The notes under the pieces are model-generated. The model worked only from the letters and a program-made list of their open reading frames with translations, did no database searches and had not been told where the DNA came from. From an uncultured Dehalococcoidia bacterium (GTDB lineage: Bacteria; Chloroflexota; Dehalococcoidia; Lucifugimonadales; CATOSD01), in assembly GCA_951812395.1 (NCBI GenBank), contig CATOSD010000002.1, forward strand, positions 734,442 to 798,441: a DNA stretch of 64,000 bases, written 5' to 3'. How positions within the stretch are numbered: the stretch's first letter is position 1; each line of letters begins with the position of its first letter. This document shows, piece after piece, positions 53,820-62,601 of this stretch. The position numbers and the translations under genes are program-made.

Positions 53820-54014
53820 TCAGGATATGTCCACTTCTAAGTCTCTCAGGATCTTGTGCAGGGTTCCCGTAGACAGGTCTCTCGACCCCCAGTCGGGAAT
53901 AGTGGTTTTGCCTCCCGTCTCAGGGTTAATCCAAATCGTATGACTGCCCTTGCCATACCTGAGAAACTCACAACCGTTCTGCCTCAACTTGCGGGTTAGC
54001 TCGCGGTACTTCAC
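53820..54014 (-). CDS. hicA: HicA-family toxin (mRNA interferase)
   Basis: 64 residues from GTG 54014, overlapping hicB by 4 bp (54011-54014). The dsRBD-like fold is seen in KLRQNGCEFLRYGKGSHTIW, with the catalytic His in GSHTIW. It would cleave mRNA and tmRNA until bound by HicB. Partner order (antitoxin first) matches the reversed hicBA type. Confidence 0.9.
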   Translation of the reverse strand: MKYRELTRKLRQNGCEFLRYGKGSHTIWINPETGGKTTIPDWGSRDLSTGTLHKILRDLEVDIS

Positions 54015-54262
54015 ACGTGAAGCCTGAGCGACGCCGACCCATTTGCCTGCATTTCGCTCTCAAATCGCTGCCAATCCACGTCCTGATCAGATGAACTCGG
54101 AAGGAAGTCTTTAGCCAAGTCGGCTATGATTTCCAAAACCTCTTCTACACTGTCTCCCCAGGCGCGACAACCGGGCAGCGCGGGGATTTCAGCCATGTAT
54201 TTGTCCGGCTCTGTTGACATTGCTGGTGAGTATACGACAGCAATAGTGTAAGTCTGCTGCAT
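54011..54262 (-). CDS. hicB: HicB-family antitoxin
   Basis: 83 residues: partial RNase-H-like fold (YMAEIPALPGCRAWGDSVEE, then VLEIIADLAKDF). No DNA-binding domain is visible at the C-terminus, so autoregulation would need another factor. GGGGAGG lies before ATG 54262. Expressed from the promoter at 54321-54349. Confidence 0.88.
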   Translation of the reverse strand: MQQTYTIAVVYSPAMSTEPDKYMAEIPALPGCRAWGDSVEEVLEIIADLAKDFLPSSSDQDVDWQRFESEMQANGSASLRLHV

Positions 54263-54320
54263 TGCGTTCCTCCCCGGCTAAAGTTCCTGCGCTTTCATCG
54301 GTTTCAAGTCTTATGAAGTC

Positions 54321-54349
54321 AGTCTATGTTCTGACACGTAGCCTGTCAA
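54321..54349 (-). promoter_or_regulatory. hicBA promoter
   Basis: Minus strand TTGACA (54344-54349), 17-bp spacer, TAGACT (54321-54326). A close match to consensus. Confidence 0.7.
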
Positions 54350-54451
54350 TTTCTCTGCTCCTTTCGGCGGTTGTTGTTCTAATCTCTTCAGTTGATCCTT
54401 ACGACTTATGTGGAATTCGACAGGGCTGGTTAGGCTGGAGTGGGAGGGGGC

Positions 54452-56743
54452 TCACGGTGTGTAGGTGTCGGGTGGGGTGACGCCGTGGAAGATGGAGTAT
54501 TGGGAGACGATCTCATCACTTCCGTCTATGAGTGCCCAGACGACGATTGTATAGACGCCCGCAGGTACGTTGCCGATGTCGGCTTTGACTGAGAAGGCGT
54601 TTCCGCTCACCTTCATTTCGGAAGCCGTAATCCAGGGTACGACGTGGGAAGTGCCTTCACGTGCTTGGCTAGCGTCGTACGCCGCCTGCCAGAAGTCGTG
54701 CGCCTCATCGTGCGAGCGGGGTGCTGGGGCGTTCGGGTCGACATCGTATGGATCGGGGCAGGGATTGTAGGTTCTTTGGAACGAGTTTTCGGGGTAGTAG
54801 GATCTTCCAGTCAGAGGCGGCCGCAGGGCCACCACGAGCTGTCCGCTGTCGTAGCAGTAGGTCCGCACAAGCTGGCCTCTTGTGAGAGCATGGGGTGGCG
54901 GATCGTAGTAGATTTGAACGCCCAGGTCATCCTCAAAGCTGAACTTGGCTCCGTTTCTCACGCTGCCCGACAATGTGAGGATTCTGCCTTTGATTGTTGG
55001 CAGGTCGCCGTACTCCACGTAGTCGCCCTCGAAGTGTTGGAAGGCGCCAAAGTTATAACGGTCCCACGCGAGGCCGATGTTCACTTTCTTGTGTGTTGAC
55101 CTGAGAATGTTGCGGCGATGGCCGGGGCTGTCCATCCAGCCTTCCATCGCTTCACGAACGTCCCACTTGACGTTTCCAATAGGGCTGTATCCGTCCGACG
55201 CTTTAATGCAGTAGTCGAGACCATGGCCGTTTTCGCCGTTAGATTGATACCCACCGGCTAAGCTGTACCTCATGTAAGGTTTAAGCCCATCGACGCCCCA
55301 GTGAGACGAAAAGCAGTTCTCGATGGCGGATTCGGCGTGGAGTTGGGCGGCGATGTTGTCGCCGAGGACGACGGGGTTGAGGCCAGCGGCGGTGCGCTCC
55401 TCGTTGATGAGCTCAAGCATGTACTGCTTCAGCTCGAGGTGGCGGAGCGCGGGCGAGGTGTGGGGAGTTGGCGTAGCGGTTGGGACCGGTGTGTTGGTGG
55501 GGACGATAATGGGTCGGGGCGTTGGCCTCGGCGTGGCCGCGGGCGTGTTTGTGGGAACAATTTTGGCCCTGGGCGCCAGCTTTGGCGTACTGACGACGAC
55601 TGGCGCAGCCGCGTCCGGCTGCACCGTCGGCGTGGGCTTGGGAGTTGTGCCCACGCCGCCCTCGGCGACGAGGATGAGCACGACAGATACGGGGATCTCG
55701 CCGATAGGCACTGGGTCGTCGGTCGTGAATCGAAATCGCTGCTGGCTGCTCTTGCTTGACGTGCATTCTGTTTCCGAATGTTCGGATGTTGGCCATCTGA
55801 GTTGGATTTGCTCGATGTGAAGCCCATAGAGGGCCGTAGGCGGCAGGCAGGAATCGAGCCTAACGCTGACTTCTGCATCTGACTCGCGGAACAGAATCTC
55901 CAGGACTTTGTACGTCCTGCCGTCGTAGGAGAATTCATCCTCGCTCAGGTCGCCAAACCAGCCGGCGTAGTAGCCGGTTGCCGGGGGCGCGCCGCTCTCG
56001 AGTGCGCGGACTTGCGGCGTGACGACGGTGGCCCATTCGAATGGGGGCAGTGGCGTGGGCGTAGGCGGCAAGGGCGTAGCGGTGGGTAGCGGCGCGGCGG
56101 CGGCTAGAGGAGGGGTTGGGGGTGGCGGTGTCACATCGGACCCTCCCAGACCTTCTAGAAACCCTGCAATTTGAGACTGAAGATCCTGGTTGACTCCGAC
56201 AACGACCGCTCCGCCGATCACAACGAGGATCAGGAGGGCGATCCAGGCGCCACCACCGCGGCGGCCGCGGCCGCTAGACCGGTATCCGCGTGGAGGGCGA
56301 GGTGGCGGCCCTCCTGACCCCGGGCGCACGACGTCGACAGCCGGCCTGCGGGGAGGCGCCGAGCTTGAAGGGCGTGGTTGACGCGCTGCAGCGTGTGGAT
56401 TCTGGGCAGCCGCCGCGTCTTTGAGCGCGTCCTCCCAGATCGGCCGTCGCGCTCGTCTGGGACGTGAAGGTGGTGGCCGGCGTTCACTTGGCGGCGAGTC
56501 TCCTCTGGGTCGAGGCATAGAACGTCTCTGGCGAATTTTGCCCTTGCCGAGACACCTGGGGCAGCGGGCAACTCGGCCTTGGTCCAGGTTTGACCAGCCG
56601 GCATAGATTTTGCCTGTGCCTTCGCAAGTCGGGCAGTCGAATATCTGCCAACCGCCATCGCCGGAACCGGGATGGCCTTGCGGCCGCGCGCCGGTGCAGG
56701 CGACGCAGGTACACGCCGGTGGATGTCCGTAGTATGGACGCAC
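54452..56743 (-). CDS. Membrane-anchored CAP/SCP-domain protein with DnaJ-type zinc ribbon
   Basis: 763 residues from GTG 56743 with GGAGG upstream. Domains in order: Cys-rich N-terminus (CTCVAC), a DnaJ-like zinc ribbon with CPTCEGTGKI (37-46) and CPRCLGKGKI (61-70), a Pro/Arg-rich linker, one TM helix (about 166-184, AWIALLILVVIGGAVVVGV), Pro/Thr-rich linkers, an unknown globular region (about 235-360), a second Pro/Thr linker (365-428), and a CAP domain (about 438-575: LINEERTAAGLNPV, SSHWGVDGL, SPGHRRNIL). The C-terminal 150 residues form a further domain. The zinc part would be inside and the CAP part outside the cell. Function unknown. Confidence 0.85.
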   Translation of the reverse strand: MRPYYGHPPACTCVACTGARPQGHPGSGDGGWQIFDCPTCEGTGKIYAGWSNLDQGRVARCPRCLGKGKIRQRRSMPRPRGDSPPSERRPPPSRPRRARRPIWEDALKDAAAAQNPHAAARQPRPSSSAPPRRPAVDVVRPGSGGPPPRPPRGYRSSGRGRRGGGAWIALLILVVIGGAVVVGVNQDLQSQIAGFLEGLGGSDVTPPPPTPPLAAAAPLPTATPLPPTPTPLPPFEWATVVTPQVRALESGAPPATGYYAGWFGDLSEDEFSYDGRTYKVLEILFRESDAEVSVRLDSCLPPTALYGLHIEQIQLRWPTSEHSETECTSSKSSQQRFRFTTDDPVPIGEIPVSVVLILVAEGGVGTTPKPTPTVQPDAAAPVVVSTPKLAPRAKIVPTNTPAATPRPTPRPIIVPTNTPVPTATPTPHTSPALRHLELKQYMLELINEERTAAGLNPVVLGDNIAAQLHAESAIENCFSSHWGVDGLKPYMRYSLAGGYQSNGENGHGLDYCIKASDGYSPIGNVKWDVREAMEGWMDSPGHRRNILRSTHKKVNIGLAWDRYNFGAFQHFEGDYVEYGDLPTIKGRILTLSGSVRNGAKFSFEDDLGVQIYYDPPPHALTRGQLVRTYCYDSGQLVVALRPPLTGRSYYPENSFQRTYNPCPDPYDVDPNAPAPRSHDEAHDFWQAAYDASQAREGTSHVVPWITASEMKVSGNAFSVKADIGNVPAGVYTIVVWALIDGSDEIVSQYSIFHGVTPPDTYTP

Positions 56744-56816
56744 TTTGCCTCCACAAAGGGGATCAGGTCAGCGAAGACTCTCTCTCCTTTGTCAGGAATC
56801 GGAAGCGGTGAGCGGG

Positions 56817-59288
56817 CTAGCGGACGACTACGTTTACCAGGCGGCCGGGGACGTAGACGAGCCGGGCGATGTCTTTGCCCTCGACGTGGGCCTGGACGCG
56901 CCGGCTCGACAGGGCGAGCTGCTTTGCCCTGTCCTCGGTTACGTCCGCGGAGACCTCGATCTTGTCGCGCACGCGGCCGTTGACCTGCACCACGAGCGTG
57001 ACGACCTCGTCGGCAGCCAGGTCGGGGTCCCATTCGGGCCACGCCTGGCGGTGAACACTGTATGCCCTGCCCGTCTGCTCCCACAGCTCCTCCGCGACGT
57101 GCGGGGCCATGGGCGCCAGCAACAGTAACAGCTTCTCGATGGCGTCGCGCCAGGTGCCCGGCGACACGGTTGCCTCCTCCCAGTGCCTGTTTAGGGCGTT
57201 GGTGAACTCCATTAGCGCCGCCAGGGCGGTGTTGAACTTGAAGCGCTCGAGGTCCTCGCCTACCCTGCGGACGGTCTTGTGGGTGAGCCTGGCGAGGTCG
57301 CGTTCGGCGTCCTCGTCCACGGGGTGGGCGTCGAGACTGCCGGGGTCGCGCCGGCAGTTCTCCCAGACCCGGTTGATCCAGCGAGACATTCCGTTGATGC
57401 CGGAGTCGCTCCACTCGCCTCCCCTGTCCCAGGGGCCGAGGAACATGAGGTAGCAGCGGACGGCGTCGGCGCCCACGCTCTCCACGTACTCGTCGGGGGC
57501 GATGACGTTGCCGCGTGATTTGCTCATCTTCTGGCTGTTGGCGATGATGTGGCCCTGGTTGAAGAGCCGCATGAAGGGTTCGTCGAAGTCCAGCAGGCCA
57601 ATGTCCCGCAGCGCCTTGACGAAGAAGCGGGCGTAGAGCAGGTGCATCACGGCGTGCTCGGCGCCGCCTGTGTACTGGTCCACGGGGTTCCAGGCGCGCA
57701 CGGCCTCGGGGTCGAAGGCGTCCGCGGCGTGGTTGGGGCTTGCGAAGCGCAGGAAGTACCACGACGAGTCCACGAACGTGTCCATCGTGTCGCTCTCGCG
57801 CCTGGCGGCCTTGCCGCACTCGGGGCAGTCGGCCTCGATGAATCCCTCGTGGTACCTGAGCGGGGACTCGCCCGTGGGCCGGAACTGGGCGTCTTCGGGC
57901 AGCAGCACGGGCAGGTCGTCCTCGGGTACGGGCACGGCGCCGCAGTCGTCGCAGTGGATGATGGGTATGGGGGTGCCCCAGTAGCGCTGGCGTGAGATGA
58001 GCCAGTCTCTCATGCGGTAGGCGACGGTGCGAGCGCCCCAGCCGCTGGCCTCGACGTGGTCGGCTATGCTCTGCCAGCCTTCGGCGCTGGGCAGGCCGTC
58101 GAAGGTGCCGGAATTGACCTGGATGCCGTCGTCCAGGTATGCCTCGTCCAAGTCGCCACCGGACCAGTCCTCGGGGGCGATGACGACTTTGATGGGCAGG
58201 TCGTACTTTCTGGCGAACTCGAAGTCGCGCTGGTCATGGGCGGGCACGCCCATCACGACGCCGGTGCCGTAGGTGAGCAGCACGTAGTCGGCCACCAGGA
58301 TGGGTACGCGCTCGCCGTTGAGCCGGTTGATGCAGAAGGCGCCGGTGAAGACTCCGGTCTTTTCCTTTTCGGTGGACAGGCGCTCCACCTCGCTTTGCCG
58401 GCGAGCCTGCTCGACGTAGGCGTCTACCTCGGCCTTGTGCTCGGACGCGGTCAGGCTCGCGACGAGGGGATGCTCGGGGGCGAGCACGACGAAGGTGACG
58501 CCGAAGATGGTGTCGATGCGGGTTGTGAACGTCTTGAGCACGTTTTCTTCCAGGCCGTAGTCGGAGATGTCGAACTCGATCTCGACGCCCTCGCTGCGGC
58601 CGATCCAGTTGTTCTGCATGGTGGCGATCTTTTCGGGCCAGTCGATATTCGAGTGGTCGAGTAGCTCGTCGGCATACTTGGTGATGCGGAAGAACCACTG
58701 GTTGAGGTCGCGGCGCGACACCGCGGACCCGCAGCGCTCGCAGTTGCCCGAGTCGACAACCTGCTCGTTGGCGAGCACGGTGTTGCACGATGGGCACCAG
58801 TTGGCGGGGGCGTAGGCGCGATAGGCCAGGCCGGACTTGAGGAACTGCAGGAAGAACCACTGGTTCCAGCGGTAGTAGTCGGGGTCGCAGGTGACGACCT
58901 CGCGGCTCCAGTCATAGATCGGCCCCATCGTGCGGAGCTGACGGCGCATGTTCTCGATGTTGCCCATTGTCCAGGTGTAGGGGTGGACGCCGCGGCTGAT
59001 GGCGGCGTTTTCGGCGGGTAGGCCAAAGGCGTCGAATCCCATGGGATGTAGCACGTTGTAGCCCTGCATGGCGCGGAAGCGGGCGTGGGCGTCAGAGGGC
59101 GACATGGCGTACCAGTGGCCGACGTGGAGGTCGCCGGAGGGGTACGGGTACATGGTGAGCTCGTACCACTTGGGGCGCGGGTCGTCGTCGCGGACGGCGT
59201 AGAGGTCGTCCGCGGCCCAGCGTGCCTGCCACTTGGCCTCGATTGCGGCGTGTGCGTAGCGTACTTCTGCCTGGCTTGCCGTTGTCAT
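56817..59288 (-). CDS. leuS: Leucyl-tRNA synthetase
   Basis: 823 residues. HIGH motif in MYPYPSGDLHVGHWYAMSPS near residue 48, the ZN-1 Cys pairs CPSCNTV and CERCGSAV, an editing domain with TRIDTIFGVTFVVLAPEHPL (about 250), and KMSKSRGNVIAPDEYVESVG near residue 580. It charges tRNA-Leu. A T-box leader with a Leu specifier lies upstream. The C-terminal RVRDKIEVSADVTEDRAKQL segment completes the protein. Confidence 0.97.
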   Translation of the reverse strand: MTTASQAEVRYAHAAIEAKWQARWAADDLYAVRDDDPRPKWYELTMYPYPSGDLHVGHWYAMSPSDAHARFRAMQGYNVLHPMGFDAFGLPAENAAISRGVHPYTWTMGNIENMRRQLRTMGPIYDWSREVVTCDPDYYRWNQWFFLQFLKSGLAYRAYAPANWCPSCNTVLANEQVVDSGNCERCGSAVSRRDLNQWFFRITKYADELLDHSNIDWPEKIATMQNNWIGRSEGVEIEFDISDYGLEENVLKTFTTRIDTIFGVTFVVLAPEHPLVASLTASEHKAEVDAYVEQARRQSEVERLSTEKEKTGVFTGAFCINRLNGERVPILVADYVLLTYGTGVVMGVPAHDQRDFEFARKYDLPIKVVIAPEDWSGGDLDEAYLDDGIQVNSGTFDGLPSAEGWQSIADHVEASGWGARTVAYRMRDWLISRQRYWGTPIPIIHCDDCGAVPVPEDDLPVLLPEDAQFRPTGESPLRYHEGFIEADCPECGKAARRESDTMDTFVDSSWYFLRFASPNHAADAFDPEAVRAWNPVDQYTGGAEHAVMHLLYARFFVKALRDIGLLDFDEPFMRLFNQGHIIANSQKMSKSRGNVIAPDEYVESVGADAVRCYLMFLGPWDRGGEWSDSGINGMSRWINRVWENCRRDPGSLDAHPVDEDAERDLARLTHKTVRRVGEDLERFKFNTALAALMEFTNALNRHWEEATVSPGTWRDAIEKLLLLLAPMAPHVAEELWEQTGRAYSVHRQAWPEWDPDLAADEVVTLVVQVNGRVRDKIEVSADVTEDRAKQLALSSRRVQAHVEGKDIARLVYVPGRLVNVVVR

Positions 59289-59334
59289 GCTTGGCGCTCC
59301 GTTTCTGATTTCGGGCCGTAAAGCGCGTTACAAA

Positions 59335-59604
59335 GAAAAAGCTCCCATCCACAAGGGACGGGAGCTTTGGTGTGATGTGAAATCCCGCGGTACCACCCTA
59401 GTTGTCCGCCGTGAGACGGACCACCTCGAGGGGCTGTAACGGCGCCCACCCGTCCCGCCCTGTGGCCAGGATGCCTTGAGGCGGGATGCTCCGGGGCGAG
59501 TTCGCGGACGCGGGCCTTGCCGGGCTTCCACCGTCACCGGCTCGCTATGGCGCGCGGCGCCGCTACTACTCCCCATCTCCGCGTGTAGAGTATGCGTGCT
59601 GTGA
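59335..59604 (-). ncRNA. T-box leader riboswitch for leuS
   Basis: On the minus strand, AGGGTGGTACCGCG is at 59386-59399, then a terminator AAGCTCCCGTCC / GGATGGGAGCTT with a T run (59335-59367). A candidate specifier in GCGAACTCGCCCC holds CTC (Leu) at 59498-59500, in the same position as ATC in the ileS leader. Uncharged tRNA-Leu would promote read-through. Confidence 0.92.
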
Positions 59605-59610
59605 CTAAAA

Positions 59611-59639
59611 ACGCTATCACAGGGGCCGCGGTGCGTCAA
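59611..59639 (-). promoter_or_regulatory. Candidate promoter of the leuS T-box
   Basis: Minus strand TTGACG (59634-59639), 17-bp spacer, TAGCGT (59611-59616). Confidence 0.4.
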
Positions 59640-59711
59640 GCGCGCGAGTCGCGCTGCCGGCCCGGCACGGAGGGGCCCCTGTGAGTGTCGGAGGGCCGGA
59701 GGGCAGGTCTG

Positions 59712-60131
59712 TCAGGCCGGGGCGCTGGTGAGGCCGATGGACGTTATGCCAGCGAGGGCGACTGCCTCGTCCTCCTCGGCGGCGCCGCCGCTGCAGCCGA
59801 CGGCGCCGACGATCTGGCCGTCGCGGTAGACGGGCAGCGCGCCTTGGCCGGGAATCATGCGGCCGTCGAGCATGGCCATGAGGCCGCGCTGCACAGGGGT
59901 CTGGGCGATGTCGGTGAGCTCGCCGCTGGGACGCAGCCAGGCGACGGAGGCGACGGCTTTGCCCTGGCAGATCATGACGCTGCGCCAGGGGGCGCCGTCC
60001 TGGCGGATCATGGCGATGAGGTCGCCGCGGGGGTCGACGACGGCGACGCACATCGTTACGCCGAGCTCGTCGAGTTTCGCTTTGCAGCCGGCGATTATGT
60101 TTTCGGCGTCGGCTAGAGAGAGTCTTGCCAT
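59712..60131 (-). CDS. GlcG/HbpS-family heme-binding-like protein (DUF336)
   Basis: 139 residues from ATG 60131 with GGGAGGAAAGAG upstream. The family pattern is MARLSLADAENIIAGCKAKL, VAVVDPRGDLIAMIRQDGAP and QGALPVYRDGQIVGAVGCSG. The GlcG/HbpS group forms octamers and some members bind heme or cobalamin. Single gene, no operon partner clear. Confidence 0.88.
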   Translation of the reverse strand: MARLSLADAENIIAGCKAKLDELGVTMCVAVVDPRGDLIAMIRQDGAPWRSVMICQGKAVASVAWLRPSGELTDIAQTPVQRGLMAMLDGRMIPGQGALPVYRDGQIVGAVGCSGGAAEEDEAVALAGITSIGLTSAPA

Positions 60132-60195
60132 TCTCTTTCCTCCCAATGTGAAGTTCCTGAGTTGACTATCCGCGATTCAATATCGTTGGCAGCGG

Positions 60196-60549
60196 TCAGC
60201 GAACTACCGAGACCCGGATGAGCCGTCCGTTACGCGGATCTACCCCGAGCAGAAGCTCCTCGAGCGTCATGGCGCCCAGGAGAACCGGCGAAGCCTCCTC
60301 ACCAAAGAGGACCCAAGTCCAAGTCTCCCTGCCGTCGACGCGAACCCTTGCCTCCCCCACGTCGAGCTGTCCCGTCTCGCCGTTGGCAAGCTCGTAATCG
60401 ACACTTTCGGTTCGCCTGATGCCTATGCCTTCTAGAACTGAGGCGGGCAGCGACGTCATCGTGGCGCCGGTGTCCACCGTGGCGTCGAATTCGTAGTAGG
60501 TCTCGCCCGGACTGACGGCAATCTGGATGGGTATTGTGAATACTCCCAT
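60196..60549 (-). CDS. Clan AA aspartic-protease-like domain protein
   Basis: 117 residues. DATVDTGATMTSLP has the DTGA catalytic motif of single-domain retropepsin-like proteases, VLLGAMTLEELLLGVDP the matching second hydrophobic-Gly strand. Bacterial single-domain forms would act as dimers. No fusion partner or signal sequence. Could also be a non-peptidase relative. Confidence 0.82.
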   Translation of the reverse strand: MGVFTIPIQIAVSPGETYYEFDATVDTGATMTSLPASVLEGIGIRRTESVDYELANGETGQLDVGEARVRVDGRETWTWVLFGEEASPVLLGAMTLEELLLGVDPRNGRLIRVSVVR

Positions 60550-60588
60550 GTCTTCTTTTCCTTTTGGCCCTGGGGCTGGTTGGTCGCG

Positions 60589-62001
60589 CTAGCAGGCGGG
60601 GCCTTGGGTGTACTCGTCCGCTATCTTGCGGGATACCCAGCGGCCGTCTCCGGCGGCGCCGAGCAGGCGGCCGTCCTCGACCATGACCTTGCCCCGCAGC
60701 AGGGTGGTCACCGGCCAGCCCTCGACGTGCCAGCCTACCCAGATGCTGTAGTCCTCGAGGTGGAGGTCGCTCAGCTCCAGGCGCTTGTCTATGGACGGGT
60801 CGATGATGGTGATGTCGGCGTCGCTGCCGGCGGCGATTGCGCCCTTTCGAGGGTAGAGTCCGAATATCTTGGCGGCGTTGGCGGACGTTATGTCGACGAA
60901 CCGTTCGAGGGACATGCCCTGGTTAACCACGCCGTCGGTGTAGGCGATGCCCATGCGGGTCTCGATGCCGTTGTGGCCTCCGGTGCAGTCGGCGACGGTC
61001 TTGTACTTGGTCTTTACCTCCCAGGTGGTGGACACGAGGTCGGTGGCGACAGTGGAGAGCGTCCCGTCGATCAGGCCGCCCCAGAGGGCGCGGCGGTCGC
61101 TTTCGGACTTGAGCGACGGGTAGGTATGGTACTTCATGCCGTGGTCTTCGCGGTAGTTGTCGGCGTTGAAGCTGGCGTAGTTATGCAAGGTCTCGCCGTA
61201 TACTGGCAAGCCCTTGGAGCGTGCTTCCCGAACTGCATTGACGCCTTCGTGGGCACTGACGTGGACGAAGTAGACGGGCGAGCCTTTCAGCTCGGCGAGC
61301 CGGATGGCGCGGCGGAAGGAGACGTCCTCGGACAGGTTGGAGTGGATGAGGTGCATGTTCCACCAGTCCCACTGGTCCCTTTCTGGGGCGAGTGAGTAGT
61401 TGTAGTGGACCATGTCGTCGTCTTCGGAGTGAATCAGCAGCATGCCTCCGTGGGGCGCTATCTGGTCCATGATGGCGGCGAGCCTTCCGAAGTCGGTCTT
61501 GTTGTCTTGCATCCCGGGACCCGGCGGCCGGATGCTGGTTGTGAATATTTTGAAGCTGGCGTAGCCGGCCTCGATAAGCTCGGGAATCTGGCCGATGGCG
61601 TCGGCGCCGGCCCCGTTGGTGAAGATGGGGTGGTAGGAGTAGTCGGTGTAGGCGTTGCCCTGCCAGCGCTCGGCGGCCTCGCCAAGGGCGTGGTGCAGGT
61701 CGTGGCCCGGCACCTGGTTGGCGAAGTCGAGCACGGTTGTGGTGCCGCCGTGGATGGCTGCCTTGGAGACGGGTTCGGCGCCGGAGCGTTCGGGCTGACG
61801 CGGGCCGCCGATGTGGGCGTGTGGCTCGATGCCGCCAGGGACGACAATCTTGCCCGATGCGTCGATCACGCGGGCGCCCTCGGTGCCCAGCACGCCGGGC
61901 TCGGTGACCGCGGCGATGCGCTCGCCCTCGACGGCCACATCCCAGTCGCCGACTCCTACGGGGGTGACTACCGTACCTCCGGTAATGATTACGTCGACCA
62001 T
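60589..62001 (-). CDS. Dihydropyrimidinase-family cyclic amidohydrolase
   Basis: 470 residues from ATG 62001 with CCAGGAGGTTCGC upstream. GGIEPHAHIGGP (metal HxH, near residue 58), GYASFKIFTTSIRP with the Lys that would be carbamylated (about 150), HVSAHEGVNAVREA (about 235) and VATDLVSTTWEVK (metal Asp, about 313). It hydrolyses cyclic imides or hydantoins. Overlaps no neighbour; DUF1643 gene lies 23 bp upstream. Confidence 0.9.
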   Translation of the reverse strand: MVDVIITGGTVVTPVGVGDWDVAVEGERIAAVTEPGVLGTEGARVIDASGKIVVPGGIEPHAHIGGPRQPERSGAEPVSKAAIHGGTTTVLDFANQVPGHDLHHALGEAAERWQGNAYTDYSYHPIFTNGAGADAIGQIPELIEAGYASFKIFTTSIRPPGPGMQDNKTDFGRLAAIMDQIAPHGGMLLIHSEDDDMVHYNYSLAPERDQWDWWNMHLIHSNLSEDVSFRRAIRLAELKGSPVYFVHVSAHEGVNAVREARSKGLPVYGETLHNYASFNADNYREDHGMKYHTYPSLKSESDRRALWGGLIDGTLSTVATDLVSTTWEVKTKYKTVADCTGGHNGIETRMGIAYTDGVVNQGMSLERFVDITSANAAKIFGLYPRKGAIAAGSDADITIIDPSIDKRLELSDLHLEDYSIWVGWHVEGWPVTTLLRGKVMVEDGRLLGAAGDGRWVSRKIADEYTQGPAC

Positions 62002-62024
62002 TGCGAACCTCCTGGATGGGTTAC

Positions 62025-62597
62025 TCATTCCATGCTCGGTTCCCAGACCCTTAGGTACTGCTCCGTCCAGTGCGGGGCATCGCCGAAGGGCAGCGGCTCT
62101 ATGTCGTATGCGGCTCTGACGGGGTGTCTCGGTTCCCCCAACTTTGTGAGCCCAAGACAATAGACGTAGCGGTCCGCGTCCCACAAGGGCCAGACAACTT
62201 CGGGAATCCTGTTTTGTGCGCCTTCCACCTTGACTAGAAGCAACCGGCCGGCATTGCCATAGGCGGCCACGATGAGGTCGGATATGGAGACCGTCTCCAT
62301 TATCACACGCCTGTTCCGTTCCTGTACGCACGCGGGCTCGGGCAGGCATGCCGCCAGGTCCGCGGGCCGGGTGGCCATCAGCGGCGACAGGTTGACGGCG
62401 TGCATCCAGCCAAAGCCCCAGCGTTTGGCGAATCCGCAGCACTTCCTGATGGTGGGGTCGTCGCGGGTCTCGTCGGCCTTGGACGGGTTCAGCATCATGA
62501 ACATGACGGCGAGCTCGCCGTCACCTATGCGCCTCGTCAGCCGGTATCGGTAGCGCCTGTCGGCCGAGAAGATCGCGCCCGTCTCTCCCTCGTCCAT
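62025..62597 (-). CDS. DUF1643 family protein
   Basis: 190 residues. FSADRRYRYRLTRRIGDGEL, MFMMLNPSKADETRDDPTIR and GFGWMHAVNLSPLMATRPAD are DUF1643 hallmarks. Function unknown. It begins 4 bp from the dehydrogenase stop, so it is likely in the same operon with the dihydropyrimidinase. Confidence 0.92.
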   Translation of the reverse strand: MDEGETGAIFSADRRYRYRLTRRIGDGELAVMFMMLNPSKADETRDDPTIRKCCGFAKRWGFGWMHAVNLSPLMATRPADLAACLPEPACVQERNRRVIMETVSISDLIVAAYGNAGRLLLVKVEGAQNRIPEVVWPLWDADRYVYCLGLTKLGEPRHPVRAAYDIEPLPFGDAPHWTEQYLRVWEPSME

Positions 62598-62601
62598 CGC
62601 G

